This document shows positions 24,465 to 33,392 of a stretch of 64,000 nt of DNA, piece by piece. The notes beneath the pieces were generated by a model. The model saw only the letters and a program-made list of their open reading frames with translations, made no database searches and was not told the DNA's origin. The DNA lies in NCBI GenBank assembly GCA_017508975.1, contig JAFWQU010000006.1, positions 1-64,000 on the forward strand, written 5' to 3'. Source of the DNA: Clostridia bacterium. GTDB taxonomy: Bacteria > Bacillota > Clostridia > Christensenellales > Aristaeellaceae. Made by a program: the position numbers and the translations under genes. Positions within the stretch are counted from its first letter, which is position 1. The number at the start of each line of letters is the position of its first letter.

Positions 24465-27400
24465 ATGAAAACGAACCGGATCGCATCCCTGTGCGCGATT
24501 TGCCTGATTCTGGTGCTGCTGTGCGGCATGGCCTCCGCCGGCACGACCTATTCCACGAGCGGCAGCAGCGCGGATACGAGCATCTTTTTCGCGTACTCCT
24601 ACGGAAACGCGAAGATCACGCTCTCGCAGCAGCAGGGCCGCTGCCGGGAGCAGAGCTCCAGCGGCTACAGCGATGCGAATGCCTGGGGAAAGTACCGCAT
24701 CCAGGTCACCAATCCCAGCCGCACCAACTATTCCGAGAGCTGGGACGGTACTTCCTCCTATACGCTGAGCCTCTCGAACAAGGGCTATTATATGATCCAG
24801 GTGATTCCCTACAGCGCAAGCGAGATGAGCACCGCCTGGGCGGCGAAGCGCTTTGTCAGCTGGACGCAGTATCCCACCTGGTGGATCTCCGCGCGCACCA
24901 ACTGCGGCCAGGTGGGCAGCAGCCTGTACCGGAGCGTGACGGTGGTGCGGCGCGACATGGACACGAACACCGTGCTGGACGAGACGGAGCAGACGGTCTG
25001 CTTCGGCTCCAACACGATCAACGCGCCCGCAGCCCCCAGCGGCTACACCCTCTCCACGCCCGCCAGCGTCCGGGTGGAGGTCTACTCCAACGGGGAGCTC
25101 AGCCCGCAGCAGGCCGTCTTCTACTACCGGAAGAACGCGGCGTCCACCCGGCAGATCACGGTGGAGCAGCGGGACATTGACTCGAGCGCCCTGCTGAACA
25201 GCCGGCAGGTGACGGTGAAGACCGGCGCGAACACGGTCTACGCCGGCACGGCGCCCAGCGGCTACGCGCTGGCCACCTCCTCCAGCCAGACGGTGACGAT
25301 GTATACCAACGGCTCCGTGAGCACGGACACCGTCACCTTCTACTACCGGAGAAACACGCCCACAAGCAAGCAGATCACGGTGGAGCAGCGGGATATCGAT
25401 ACCAGCGGCCTGCTGAACAGCCGGCAGGTGATCGTGAAGGTCGGCAGCAACACGGTGAACGCGGGCACGGCGCCCAGCGGATACACCCTGGCGACGGCCT
25501 CCAGCCAGATCGTCACGATGTACACCAACGGCACGGTGAGCGCCGATCCGGTGACCTTCTACTACCGGAGGAACACCCCGACGAGCCGTCAGATCACGGT
25601 GGAGCAGCGGGATATCGACACGGACGCGCTGCTGAACAGCCGGCAGGTAATCGTGAAGGTCGGCAACAACACGGTGAACGCGGGCACGACCCCCAGCGGA
25701 TACACCCTGGCGACGGCCTCCAGCCAGATTGTCACAATGTACACCAACGGCACGGTGAGCGCTGACCCGGTGACCTTCTACTTCCGGAAGAACGCCCCGA
25801 CCTCGCGGCAGATCACGGTGGAGCAGCGGGATCTCGACACGAACGCGCTGCTGAACAGCCGGCAGGTGATCGTGAAAGTCGGCAACAACACGGTGAACGC
25901 GGGCACGACCCCCAGCGGCTACACGCTGGCGACAGGCTCCAGCCAGATCGTCACGATGTACACCAACGGTTCGGTGAGTGCTGATCCGGTGACCTTCTAC
26001 TTTAGGAAGAATACGCCGACCTCGCGGCAGATCACGGTGGAGCAGCGGGATATCGACACGAACGCGCTGCTCAACAGCCGGCAGGTGACGGTCAAGGTCG
26101 GCAACAATACGGTCAGCACAGGCACGGCGCCCAGCGGCTACACCCTGGCGACGAGCTCCAGCCAGATCGTCACGATGTACAATAACGGCTCGGTCAGCAC
26201 GGATACAGTGACCTTCTACTATCGGAAGAACACCCCGACCACCCGGCAGATCACGGTGGAGCAGCGGGATATCGATACCAGCGGCCTGCTGAACAGCCGT
26301 CAGGTGACGGTCAAGGTCGGCAACAATACCGTGAACGCGGGCACGGCGCCCAGCGGCTACACCCTGGCGACGAGCTCCAGCCAGGTCGTGACCATGTACA
26401 ATAACGGCTCGGTGAGCACGGACACGGTGACCTTCTACTATCGGAAGAACGCCCCGACGAGTCGTCAGATCACGGTGGAGCAGCGGGATATCGACAACAA
26501 TGCCCTGCTGAACAGCCGGCAGGTGATCGTGAAGGTCGGCAACAACAGCGTCAATGCGGGCACCACGCCCAGCGGCTACACCCTCGCGACGGCCGCGACC
26601 CAGATTGTGACCATGTATTCCGACGGCTCGGTGAGCAGCGATCCGGTCACATTCTACTTCCGCAGGAACACCCCGACCTCGCGCCAGATCACGGTGGAGC
26701 AGCGGGACATCGACACGAACGCGCTGCTGAACAGCCGACAGGTGATTGTGAAGGTCGGCAACAGCAGCGTCAACGCGGGCAGCACCCCGAGCGGCTATGC
26801 CCTGGCGACGGCTGCGACCCAGATCGTGACCATGTATTCCGACGGCTCGGTGAATATGGACCCGGTGGTCTTCTACTTCCGGAAGAACACGCCGACGAGC
26901 CGGCAGATCACGGTGGAGCAGCGCGACTATGAGTCGGGCGCCCTGCTCGGCAGCCGGAAGGTGACCGTCCAGGTCGGCAGCAACAACGTCAGCGCGGGCA
27001 CCGCGCCCAGCGGCTACACCCTCACCAGCGGCAGCACCGTGCAGGTGACGATGTACAACAACGGCTCGGTGAACATCGATCCCGTGACCTTCTACTACCG
27101 GAAGAGCACGCCGACCAGCAAGCAGATCACGGTGGAGCAGCGCGACAGCGAAACCAGCAAGGTGCTCTCCAGCTGGCAGGTGACCCTGAAGGTCGGCAAT
27201 AACACGATCGCCAGCGGCACGACGCCGAGCGGCTACTCGCTGATTTCCGCCTCCAGCGTGCAGGTGACCATGTATGTCGACGGCACGCTCAGCCAGAACG
27301 GCGTGGTGTTCTACTACAGCAAGACGCCGGTCATCACGGCGACCATCACGGTTGAGCAGCGGGATGTGGACAGCGAGGCGGTCCTCGCCAGCCGCACCGT

Positions 27401-28028
27401 GACGCTCAACGCGGGCAACAACGCCGTTCCCGCCGGGAACACGCCCAGCGGCTACAAACTCCACGGCTCCGCCACGACGCAGAACGTCTACGTGGACGCC
27501 GGCGGCACGCCCAGCGAGAGCCTGGTGGTCTTCTACTACCAGAAGACGACCCCGGACAGCGGCTCGGAGACGAAGGCAATCCCAACGGGCTGGACTTCCA
27601 ACTGCACGCCAGATCACGATGTTTCTCAGAATCTATATAAGCTTTACGATGGATCAGCACAGACGGTCTTTGTTTTCTGGCCTGCAAGAGCTGGCTGGGA
27701 AGATGGAACGCCGACCTTTACCGCCTATTTTAACAATGCAACTGTCAGTGCGATTGGCATTATCAACAGTGATCCGGATCACTATTGGGATCGGTCGCGT
27801 CCGCGGGTTTTTGAAATTGTGGTGCATACTACATCCGGAGACAGCAAACCAATCCGCATTGATCCATATGACAAGAGAACCACGGATTATCATCGGAATA
27901 GTTTTGGACAGACCTACACCAATGTCACCAGCATCGATGTCCGTATCACAGGGATACAGCTTGGAAACGACAGAAGGAACGAGTTCTACAACCATTCATA
28001 CCTCGCAGATCTATGCTTCTTTGAGTAA
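24465..28028 (+). CDS. secreted protein with about 12 tandem 73-residue repeats and a C-terminal discoidin-like domain
   Basis: 1187 residues. A signal peptide (MKTNRIASLCAICLILVLLC..ASA) is followed by a roughly 150-residue N-domain rich in Ser/Tyr/Gly. About 12 repeats of a MucBP-like unit of some 73 residues follow (consensus opens QITVEQRDIDTNALLNSRQV, then SGYTLA, MYTNGSVS and VTFYYRKN). The last 160 residues form a separate beta domain (LYDGSAQTVFVFWPARAG, ending DLCFFE) resembling the NADase-type glycan-binding group. No LPxTG or membrane anchor is seen, so it is released or held by binding. The C-terminal domain is clearly lower in GC than the repeats, which suggests domain exchange. 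Confidence 0.87.
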   Translation: MKTNRIASLCAICLILVLLCGMASAGTTYSTSGSSADTSIFFAYSYGNAKITLSQQQGRCREQSSSGYSDANAWGKYRIQVTNPSRTNYSESWDGTSSYTLSLSNKGYYMIQVIPYSASEMSTAWAAKRFVSWTQYPTWWISARTNCGQVGSSLYRSVTVVRRDMDTNTVLDETEQTVCFGSNTINAPAAPSGYTLSTPASVRVEVYSNGELSPQQAVFYYRKNAASTRQITVEQRDIDSSALLNSRQVTVKTGANTVYAGTAPSGYALATSSSQTVTMYTNGSVSTDTVTFYYRRNTPTSKQITVEQRDIDTSGLLNSRQVIVKVGSNTVNAGTAPSGYTLATASSQIVTMYTNGTVSADPVTFYYRRNTPTSRQITVEQRDIDTDALLNSRQVIVKVGNNTVNAGTTPSGYTLATASSQIVTMYTNGTVSADPVTFYFRKNAPTSRQITVEQRDLDTNALLNSRQVIVKVGNNTVNAGTTPSGYTLATGSSQIVTMYTNGSVSADPVTFYFRKNTPTSRQITVEQRDIDTNALLNSRQVTVKVGNNTVSTGTAPSGYTLATSSSQIVTMYNNGSVSTDTVTFYYRKNTPTTRQITVEQRDIDTSGLLNSRQVTVKVGNNTVNAGTAPSGYTLATSSSQVVTMYNNGSVSTDTVTFYYRKNAPTSRQITVEQRDIDNNALLNSRQVIVKVGNNSVNAGTTPSGYTLATAATQIVTMYSDGSVSSDPVTFYFRRNTPTSRQITVEQRDIDTNALLNSRQVIVKVGNSSVNAGSTPSGYALATAATQIVTMYSDGSVNMDPVVFYFRKNTPTSRQITVEQRDYESGALLGSRKVTVQVGSNNVSAGTAPSGYTLTSGSTVQVTMYNNGSVNIDPVTFYYRKSTPTSKQITVEQRDSETSKVLSSWQVTLKVGNNTIASGTTPSGYSLISASSVQVTMYVDGTLSQNGVVFYYSKTPVITATITVEQRDVDSEAVLASRTVTLNAGNNAVPAGNTPSGYKLHGSATTQNVYVDAGGTPSESLVVFYYQKTTPDSGSETKAIPTGWTSNCTPDHDVSQNLYKLYDGSAQTVFVFWPARAGWEDGTPTFTAYFNNATVSAIGIINSDPDHYWDRSRPRVFEIVVHTTSGDSKPIRIDPYDKRTTDYHRNSFGQTYTNVTSIDVRITGIQLGNDRRNEFYNHSYLADLCFFE
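24915..27545 (+). repeat. tandem 219-bp coding repeats
   Basis: About 12 copies of a 219-base unit lie head to tail within the secreted-protein gene. Units 2 to 9 (about 25,150-26,900) are the most alike, with long runs of identical bases. The first unit and the last three are more diverged, as expected if the centre is kept uniform by recombination. The unit number is likely to vary between strains and may be mis-assembled from short reads. Confidence 0.9.
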
Positions 28029-28088
28029 GAGAAACTGCCCCGTCTCTCCGTGCTGGGGAGGAGGAGAAGCACCTCTGCAGACAGACAA

Positions 28089-28122
28089 CCGCCCCGGCTA
28101 TTGCAACCGGGGCGGCTTTTCC
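28089..28122 (+). terminator. terminator of the tandem-repeat protein gene
   Basis: CCGCCCCGG and CCGGGGCGG form a 9-bp stem followed by CTTTTCC. It lies 60 bases after the stop and close to the convergent SPFH gene. Confidence 0.85.
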
Positions 28123-28130
28123 GTGAGAGT

Positions 28131-29003
28131 TTATTCCACATTCTTGAGATCCAGGATGGGCAGGGTGGCTCCGCCGCCGCCGCCGAAGTAGGTGGGCAGC
28201 TGGCCGTTCCAGCGGTTTGCCTCGGTCCAGGCGATCAGGTCGGCGGTCAGGGAAGCGTTGATGAGCTTGTTGGCCTCCGCCTCGGCCTCAGCCTGTACGC
28301 GGGTGGCATAGGCGGCCGCATCCGCGTTGATGCGCTGAACGTTCGCCGCGGCCTCCGCGCTAATGCGCTGCCGCTCCGCCGCCTGGCGGGTCTCCATGGT
28401 GGTCTGCTCCTGCTCGATTTCCGCCTGCAGCTTCCGCTGGGCCGCGACCTGCTTGGCCTCCACGGCGTCGGTGAAGCTGTCGGTGAAGTCGAGGTTCTCG
28501 ATGGACACGCTGATGATGTTGATGCCGTAGCGGGCCATCTCCTCGCTGAGGTGGTCGCGGATCAGGATCGAGAGGTTCTCCCGGGCGGACACCAGATTCT
28601 CGGCGGTGTACTTGGAGAAGACGGCCTTGGTGTTCTCCAGCAGCCGCGGCATGACCAGGGTGGAGAAGTAGCTGGTGCCGACCTCCTTGTAGAGGGTCAT
28701 GGCGGTGGCCTTGTTGATGGAGTAGTTGATGGAGCCGTTGATGTTCACCTGCTGGATGTCCGAGGAGAACGACTCGGTGGTGAAGCTAGTCTTCTGCTCC
28801 CGGTTGTCCATCAGCACCACGTTCTGCACGGGGCTCTTCAGATGGAAGCCAGCGTCCAGGGTGTAGTCCGCCACCCGGCCGAAGGTGGTCAGGATGCCGG
28901 TGTAGCCGGTGGGCACGATGGACGTGCAGGTGTTCCAGAGGATCAGGCACAGGATGACGCCCACCGCGCTCAGGATAATGGTACGGATCGTATTCTTCTT
29001 CAT
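28131..29003 (-). CDS. SPFH/prohibitin-family membrane protein
   Basis: 290 residues. An N-terminal membrane helix (TIILSAVGVILCLILWNTC) is followed by an SPFH domain (VPTGYTGILTTFGRV to about residue 190), then a charged Ala/Glu/Gln-rich coiled coil (EQEQTTMETRQAAERQRI) and a Gly-rich end (FGGGGGATLPI). Such proteins form large membrane rings or scaffolds, and relatives regulate FtsH-type proteases. The ATG follows GGAAAGGAGGCGTCTGTC. It is monocistronic: a repeat block lies upstream and a convergent gene downstream. No NfeD-like partner is present. Confidence 0.9.
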   Translation of the reverse strand: MKKNTIRTIILSAVGVILCLILWNTCTSIVPTGYTGILTTFGRVADYTLDAGFHLKSPVQNVVLMDNREQKTSFTTESFSSDIQQVNINGSINYSINKATAMTLYKEVGTSYFSTLVMPRLLENTKAVFSKYTAENLVSARENLSILIRDHLSEEMARYGINIISVSIENLDFTDSFTDAVEAKQVAAQRKLQAEIEQEQTTMETRQAAERQRISAEAAANVQRINADAAAYATRVQAEAEAEANKLINASLTADLIAWTEANRWNGQLPTYFGGGGGATLPILDLKNVE

Positions 29004-29640
29004 GACAGACGCCTCCTTTCCTGTTTCTTTGCCGCTTTAGCGGCGCTGTCTGTCTTGACGGTCTCATCGTATCAGAAAAGCGCCTGTCTCCGGAAGAGAT
29101 AGGCGCCGAAAACCGTCCCGGGGTGTTTCAAATGTCAAAAGGGAAGGCTGAGGCTTTGATTCTCCAGTATATGGGAGTCTATACAGGGGGATTTCGCGGC
29201 CTGTGGGCGCGACCAGGTCCGCAGCCGGACTGGCGGCTTTCCGATCGCCCTGGACCTTCGGCAGCATCCTCTTTTGGAGGCTTTGGGAGATTCGGCACAG
29301 GAGAACCCTCCCCCGACCCCTCCCTACCGAGGGAGGGGTGTGCCGCAGCCCTGCTGTCCGGGTTTACGGACAGCGTCCGGATTTTATCAAGAGAAACAAA
29401 TTGCGATCTGGTCTTCAACCGTAAGGGCTCCATATTTCCGCTGGAACCGCTCAAGCTGCCCGTGCGGCTTCTCCCCTCCCTCGGTAGGGAGGGGTCGGGG
29501 GAGGGTTCTCCTGCCGAAAAGCCCAATCCACCAAAAGGGTGCATCCCCGAAGAGTCCAGAGGCGATCGGAAAGCTGCCAGTCCGGCTGCGGACCTCTGGC
29601 CGCGCCCGCAGGCGCGGAACCTCTTGGCTGACAAACAAGA
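29004..29640. repeat. composite repeat block: repA, repB, inverted repB, inverted repA
   Basis: The modules are repA 29190-29262, repB 29301-29339, inverted repB 29471-29510 and inverted repA 29549-29622, a nested inverted repeat with a central spacer of about 130 bases. The repB unit is GAACCCTCCCCC next to CCCTCCCTACCGAGGGAGGG. The remaining 29004-29190 holds the SPFH upstream region with a small GCCGCTTTAGCGGC hairpin. The frames at 29123-29689 and 29179-29634 only translate repeats. Confidence 0.87.
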
Positions 29641-31035
29641 TTATTTCCAGGTAATGAACGTATACGCCTCCGGAACCCACAGCCGGTAGACCTTGCTGCC
29701 CTGCTTGAACTCTATCTCCACATAGCCCTTCTCGCGGTCGTAGGCCTTCACGGGCTGCCAGCCAGAGATGGTGACCTTCGCCTTCGCGTATTTGCCGCCG
29801 GGGCCGCGGTATGTCTCGCCGGTGGGAGAGACATAGCCATCGCCGATGGGCTTGATCTCCTTGAGCTTGTTCAGATCCACGTCCACGCGCTTGAGCCCTG
29901 TCCAGATGCGGTAGTCGCCCTTGCTGCCGTTGCTGAAGTCGACCAGCACCCACCAGATGCTCCCGTCGTAGCTCTTGCCGAGGACGCGGACTTTCTGCTG
30001 CTGCCAGTTGTTGTTGAAGAAGATGCCGGGCTCGTCGTACTCCGTGCCGGGGCCGGAGCGGGTGGCAAGCCGCATGAGCAGGCTGCAGCCGCTGACCTCG
30101 GGGCGGCTCTCGTAGATGACCGGCGCGCCCTCCGCCTGGGGCGCCTTGGCGATGGAGGCGGGCGCCTTCTGGACCATCATAACCTCCGAGAGGCAGACGT
30201 CGTTCGCGAAGTGGCTGCCCTTGTAGATGGAGGTGAACACGAGGCGCACGGCGGTCACGTTCTCCCGGTGCCGCAGGCTAGCCCGCTGCCAGCCGTTCCG
30301 GCTCTCGTCCCGGAGCGCGACCTGCTCGGAATCCCGGAACGCGGACTCGCCCGCGTACAGGAACTCGACCCGGACCATTTTCGGCCGGGCGTTGATGACG
30401 TACTGGTCGTCGCCCTTCTCCGTGTAGCCCCAGAAGCCGTTCTTGAACCAGATCATGTCCACGGCCTCCGGCGCCGTGAGGTACAGCACCAGCCAGGACT
30501 GGCCGTTCAGGCCCCGCCTCGCGGAGAATTGCCAGCAGGTGGTTTCATTGTTGTCGACGGCGTTCTCGGGAACCCACTTGATCGGATTCTGCTGGTTGAC
30601 GATGTAGCTCGAGGCCTGGACCCGGTCCAGACAGACCTTCACAAGCTCCGCCTCGCCGGGGATCTGCTCGAGGTGCTCGTTCACGGGCGTCTGCGGGGCG
30701 GGAGTGACCGAGCCGGGCTTCGGCGCCGCACAGTTGGAGCAGAAGTTGCCCTTGTTGCCGGTCTGTCCGCAGTTATAGCAGGTCCAGCCCTCCTCGGGGG
30801 CGGGAGATCCGCAGAAGACGCAGAATTTTCCGGTGTTCCCGGGCTGCCCGCAGACCTCGCAGGTCCAGCCCTCCTCGGGGGCCGGCGAGCCGCAGGAAGG
30901 GCAGAAGTTGCCGACATTGCCGGTCTGTCCGCAGACGGGGCAGTCCCAGCCGCCGTCGGCCAGGGCGCAGGGGGCCGCCAGCGCCAGGATCAGCGCCAGC
31001 GCGGCGCAAACTGTTCTCTCGATCGTCTTTCGCAT
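29641..31035 (-). CDS. exported protein with three zinc ribbons, a discoidin-like domain and C-terminal SH3-like repeats
   Basis: 464 residues. After a signal peptide (TVCAALALILALAAPCALA) there are three near-identical zinc-ribbon units of about 24 residues, each CxxCGQxGNxGxFCxxC (residues about 30-105). A roughly 160-residue beta domain with WxFSARRGLNGQSWLVLYL and FKNGFWGY follows, resembling the F5/8-C or NADase-type glycan-binding group. The C-terminal 150 residues contain two SH3-like stretches (ATRSGPGTEY and YRGPGGKYAKAKV). Zinc ribbons outside the cell are uncommon and suggest metal-dependent binding or a structural role. ATG at 31035 follows GAGGAGAGGAGAC. Confidence 0.85.
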   Translation of the reverse strand: MRKTIERTVCAALALILALAAPCALADGGWDCPVCGQTGNVGNFCPSCGSPAPEEGWTCEVCGQPGNTGKFCVFCGSPAPEEGWTCYNCGQTGNKGNFCSNCAAPKPGSVTPAPQTPVNEHLEQIPGEAELVKVCLDRVQASSYIVNQQNPIKWVPENAVDNNETTCWQFSARRGLNGQSWLVLYLTAPEAVDMIWFKNGFWGYTEKGDDQYVINARPKMVRVEFLYAGESAFRDSEQVALRDESRNGWQRASLRHRENVTAVRLVFTSIYKGSHFANDVCLSEVMMVQKAPASIAKAPQAEGAPVIYESRPEVSGCSLLMRLATRSGPGTEYDEPGIFFNNNWQQQKVRVLGKSYDGSIWWVLVDFSNGSKGDYRIWTGLKRVDVDLNKLKEIKPIGDGYVSPTGETYRGPGGKYAKAKVTISGWQPVKAYDREKGYVEIEFKQGSKVYRLWVPEAYTFITWK

Positions 31036-31072
31036 GGTTCCGTCTCCTCTCCTCAATCGTCCATGGGTATCT

Positions 31073-31176
31073 GTACAGAGGGATTTCGCGGCCTGCGGGC
31101 CGCGACCAGGGCTTTCCGATCGCCCTGGACCTTCGGGTGCATGCTGTTGCTGGATTTGCGTTATTTACTTGAGTCA
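31073..31176 (+). repeat. repA element, partial MITE-like copy
   Basis: It carries the short-form repA core (31081-31136), then TGCATGCTGTTGCTGGATTTGCG and TTACTTGAG, which match the right half of the long copies at 10149 and 59150. The left half is missing or diverged. It ends 5 bases into the 3' end of the antiporter gene, so the element may supply part of that gene's last codons. Confidence 0.8.
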
Positions 31177-33330
31177 GCGTGCAATCAGGAAAACCAGAAC
31201 GGCCAGCAGGCCGAGGGCGAGAAGCAGAAGTCCGTAGGAGGAGGAGTGGGAGATGCGCTCGCCCTCCTCGGTCAGGGTGTCAAGCTGGGGATGGCTGTGG
31301 GTGTGTTCGGCATGGGGGCGCAGCGGGCGCAGGAACAGGGCGCGGACGCCGAGCACCAGGCGCTCCGGGAACTCCGCCATGCCGCGGGCGAGGACGGTTC
31401 CGGCGCCCTCCGCGCCCCGGTGCAGCCAGGCGGCATCGGGCAGCGCGGCGACCCAGTCCGTCATCCGGCCGAAGCCGTCCGCGAGCCTGCGCAGCCAGGG
31501 CGCATCCGGGAGCGCCGCGATCCACTCCGTCGCGCGGCCGATCCCCGCCGCGGCCCTGCGCAGCCAGCGGGCGTCCGGGAGCGCGGCCAGCCAGCCGAAG
31601 ACCGCGCCCAGCACCGCGGCCAGCCCATTCAGGAAGGGCCGGTAGACCTTCTCCTCCAGGTCCAGCCAGCTGGGCCAGCGGTTCACATAGACGCGGACGC
31701 CGTGCTCGTCCGGCGCCATCAGCCCTCTGCGGACCACGACAAGGTATACCGCCGCGCCGATGGCGATGGACTCCGCCGCGCCCTTCAGGTTCTCCCAGGA
31801 GAAGTAGGCGATCGGATGGCCCAGCGGCTCCTGCCCGAAGAAGGGCATGGCGGAGGCCGCCAGGGGCGAGAGCAGCGGCTCGCCCAGGAGCCCCAGGAAG
31901 GGGAGCCCCACCCCGGTCAGCGCCAGCACAATGGCCGTCGGCCAGCTCATATAGCTGGAGCGCATGCCGTCGTAGCCATCCTGCACGCGGGGATGCTTCT
32001 CATGGAAGAGGCAGATATAGAGCTTGGTCATGTAGGCGATGGTCAGGCCGCCGGAGATCAGGAATAGGATTTCCAGCGCCTTGTAGGCCTGCCAGGGGCC
32101 GCCGTGAACCTGCAGATGGTGGATGTATTCCAGCAGGCCCTCGTGCAGGAGGGACTTGCTGTTGTAGCCGCTGCCCAGCGGGGGAATGCAGCCGATGGAG
32201 AGCGCGCCGGCCAGGAAGCAGGCGTGCAGGAGCGGCTTGTTCCGCCCGAAGCCGCGGATGTCGTTGAGATTGAGCTTGTGCAGATTCATGTAGACCACGC
32301 CGGCGCACAGGAACAGGCAGAGCTTGATCAGCGAGTGGTTCAGCATGTGTTCGAGGGTGCCGTAGGCCGCGAGGCTGCCCTCCTCGCCGAGGAGCAGGCT
32401 GAGGCTCAGTCCCAGGGTGATAAAGCCGATCTGGCTGGCGGAGGAGCAGGCGAGAGTGCGCTTGAGGTCTACCGAGAACAGCGCCAGCAGCGCGCCGAGG
32501 AACATGGTCACCGCGCCGAGCGCCAGAAGCACCTTCGCGGAGGCCGCCTGCCCCTGGAACAGCCGCGTGCCGACCACGATCAGGCCGAAGACGCCGGTCT
32601 TGGTGAGAATGCCGGAGAGCAGGGCCGAGGCGGGGGCCGGGGCGACCGGGTGCGCCTTTGGCAGCCAGATGTGGAGCGGGAAGAGGCCCGCCTTCGCGGC
32701 GAAGCCGAAGAGCGTCAGCCAGGCGGCGGTGGTCAGATAAGCGTCCGCGCCGCCCTGCGCCCGCACCGCGTCGCCCATGCCCTCGAAGGAGAGCGTGCCC
32801 AGCCGGTGCCAGAGCATGAAGAGGCCCATCAGGGTCGTCAGGCCGCCGATGATCGCCACCGCCAGATAGGTGTCCGTCGCCCGGAGCGCGCCGGGGGTCT
32901 CCTCCTGCGCCACCCAGGGGGTGCTCGCCAGGGACATGATCTCAAAGAACACCAGCGTCGAGCCCAGGTCGTCCGACCAGAGCACGCCGAGCGTCGCGCC
33001 CAGCGTCAGCAGATTGAAGAAGAGATAGCGGCCGCGGTTGTGGTGGTGCGCGAAATACTCCGGGCAGAACAGGTCGCTCATCAGCCACATGAAGGCCGCG
33101 ATGGCGCCGTAGAGCCCCCGGAAGCCGTCCGCCCGCAGGTGCAGGCCCAGCCCGCAGAAGTTCTCAAACGCGAAGGAAGGCTGCGTCCGCCAGACGAGGA
33201 GCGCGCCGAAAAACTCCGCCAGACAGGTCAGCGAGACCATCAGCGTCCGGGCGGGCCGGGAGCGCTTGCCGGCGATCCGTGCCAGCGGCGCCATCGCCAT
33301 GGGGAGCAGAATCAGCGCAGGAAGGAGCAT
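31174..33330 (-). CDS. proton-translocating antiporter-like subunit (NuoL/MrpA-like), extended form
   Basis: 718 residues with about 14 membrane helices. The antiporter core is clear: a helix with SDDLGSTLVFFEIMSLAST (the key Glu of the conserved transport helix), LFGFAAKAGLFPLHIWLPKAHP with the conserved Lys and the P-A-P repeat, and MLNHSLIKLCLFLCAG. After the core comes a segment with three 22-residue repeats (WLAALPDARWLRRAAAG, WIAALPDAPWLRRLADG, WVAALPDAAWLHRGAEG), then a His-rich stretch and a final helix. It lies last in the minus-strand cluster, separated from the other subunits by a 450-base repeat block, so it may have a separate ribosome and promoter supply. Confidence 0.88.
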   Translation of the reverse strand: MLLPALILLPMAMAPLARIAGKRSRPARTLMVSLTCLAEFFGALLVWRTQPSFAFENFCGLGLHLRADGFRGLYGAIAAFMWLMSDLFCPEYFAHHHNRGRYLFFNLLTLGATLGVLWSDDLGSTLVFFEIMSLASTPWVAQEETPGALRATDTYLAVAIIGGLTTLMGLFMLWHRLGTLSFEGMGDAVRAQGGADAYLTTAAWLTLFGFAAKAGLFPLHIWLPKAHPVAPAPASALLSGILTKTGVFGLIVVGTRLFQGQAASAKVLLALGAVTMFLGALLALFSVDLKRTLACSSASQIGFITLGLSLSLLLGEEGSLAAYGTLEHMLNHSLIKLCLFLCAGVVYMNLHKLNLNDIRGFGRNKPLLHACFLAGALSIGCIPPLGSGYNSKSLLHEGLLEYIHHLQVHGGPWQAYKALEILFLISGGLTIAYMTKLYICLFHEKHPRVQDGYDGMRSSYMSWPTAIVLALTGVGLPFLGLLGEPLLSPLAASAMPFFGQEPLGHPIAYFSWENLKGAAESIAIGAAVYLVVVRRGLMAPDEHGVRVYVNRWPSWLDLEEKVYRPFLNGLAAVLGAVFGWLAALPDARWLRRAAAGIGRATEWIAALPDAPWLRRLADGFGRMTDWVAALPDAAWLHRGAEGAGTVLARGMAEFPERLVLGVRALFLRPLRPHAEHTHSHPQLDTLTEEGERISHSSSYGLLLLALGLLAVLVFLIAR

Positions 33331-33392
33331 GGGGCACCTCCGGAGTCAATGCGGAATGCGGAATTCGGAATGCGGATTTGAGAACGGGAAGA

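Noticed and set aside
22181..25180. Long open frame on the plus strand (999 codons) opposite the SNF2 helicase, and a 1116-codon frame at 24267-27617 on the minus strand opposite the repeat protein
   Set aside because: High GC leaves few stop codons in antisense frames. The predicted proteins are Arg/His/Gly/Leu-rich without domains, and the opposite strand codes for clear proteins.
25150..27540. Possible CRISPR-like or satellite array
   Set aside because: The 219-base units are in frame, without spacers, and code for a protein repeat. No cas genes are present.
29123..29689. Open frames through repeat blocks (also at 722-1132, 11799-12149, 33608-33931, 41109-41196)
   Set aside because: They only translate the repA/repB/repC modules (recurring peptides such as KPWSRPQARN), have no ribosome sites and end in unrelated genes.
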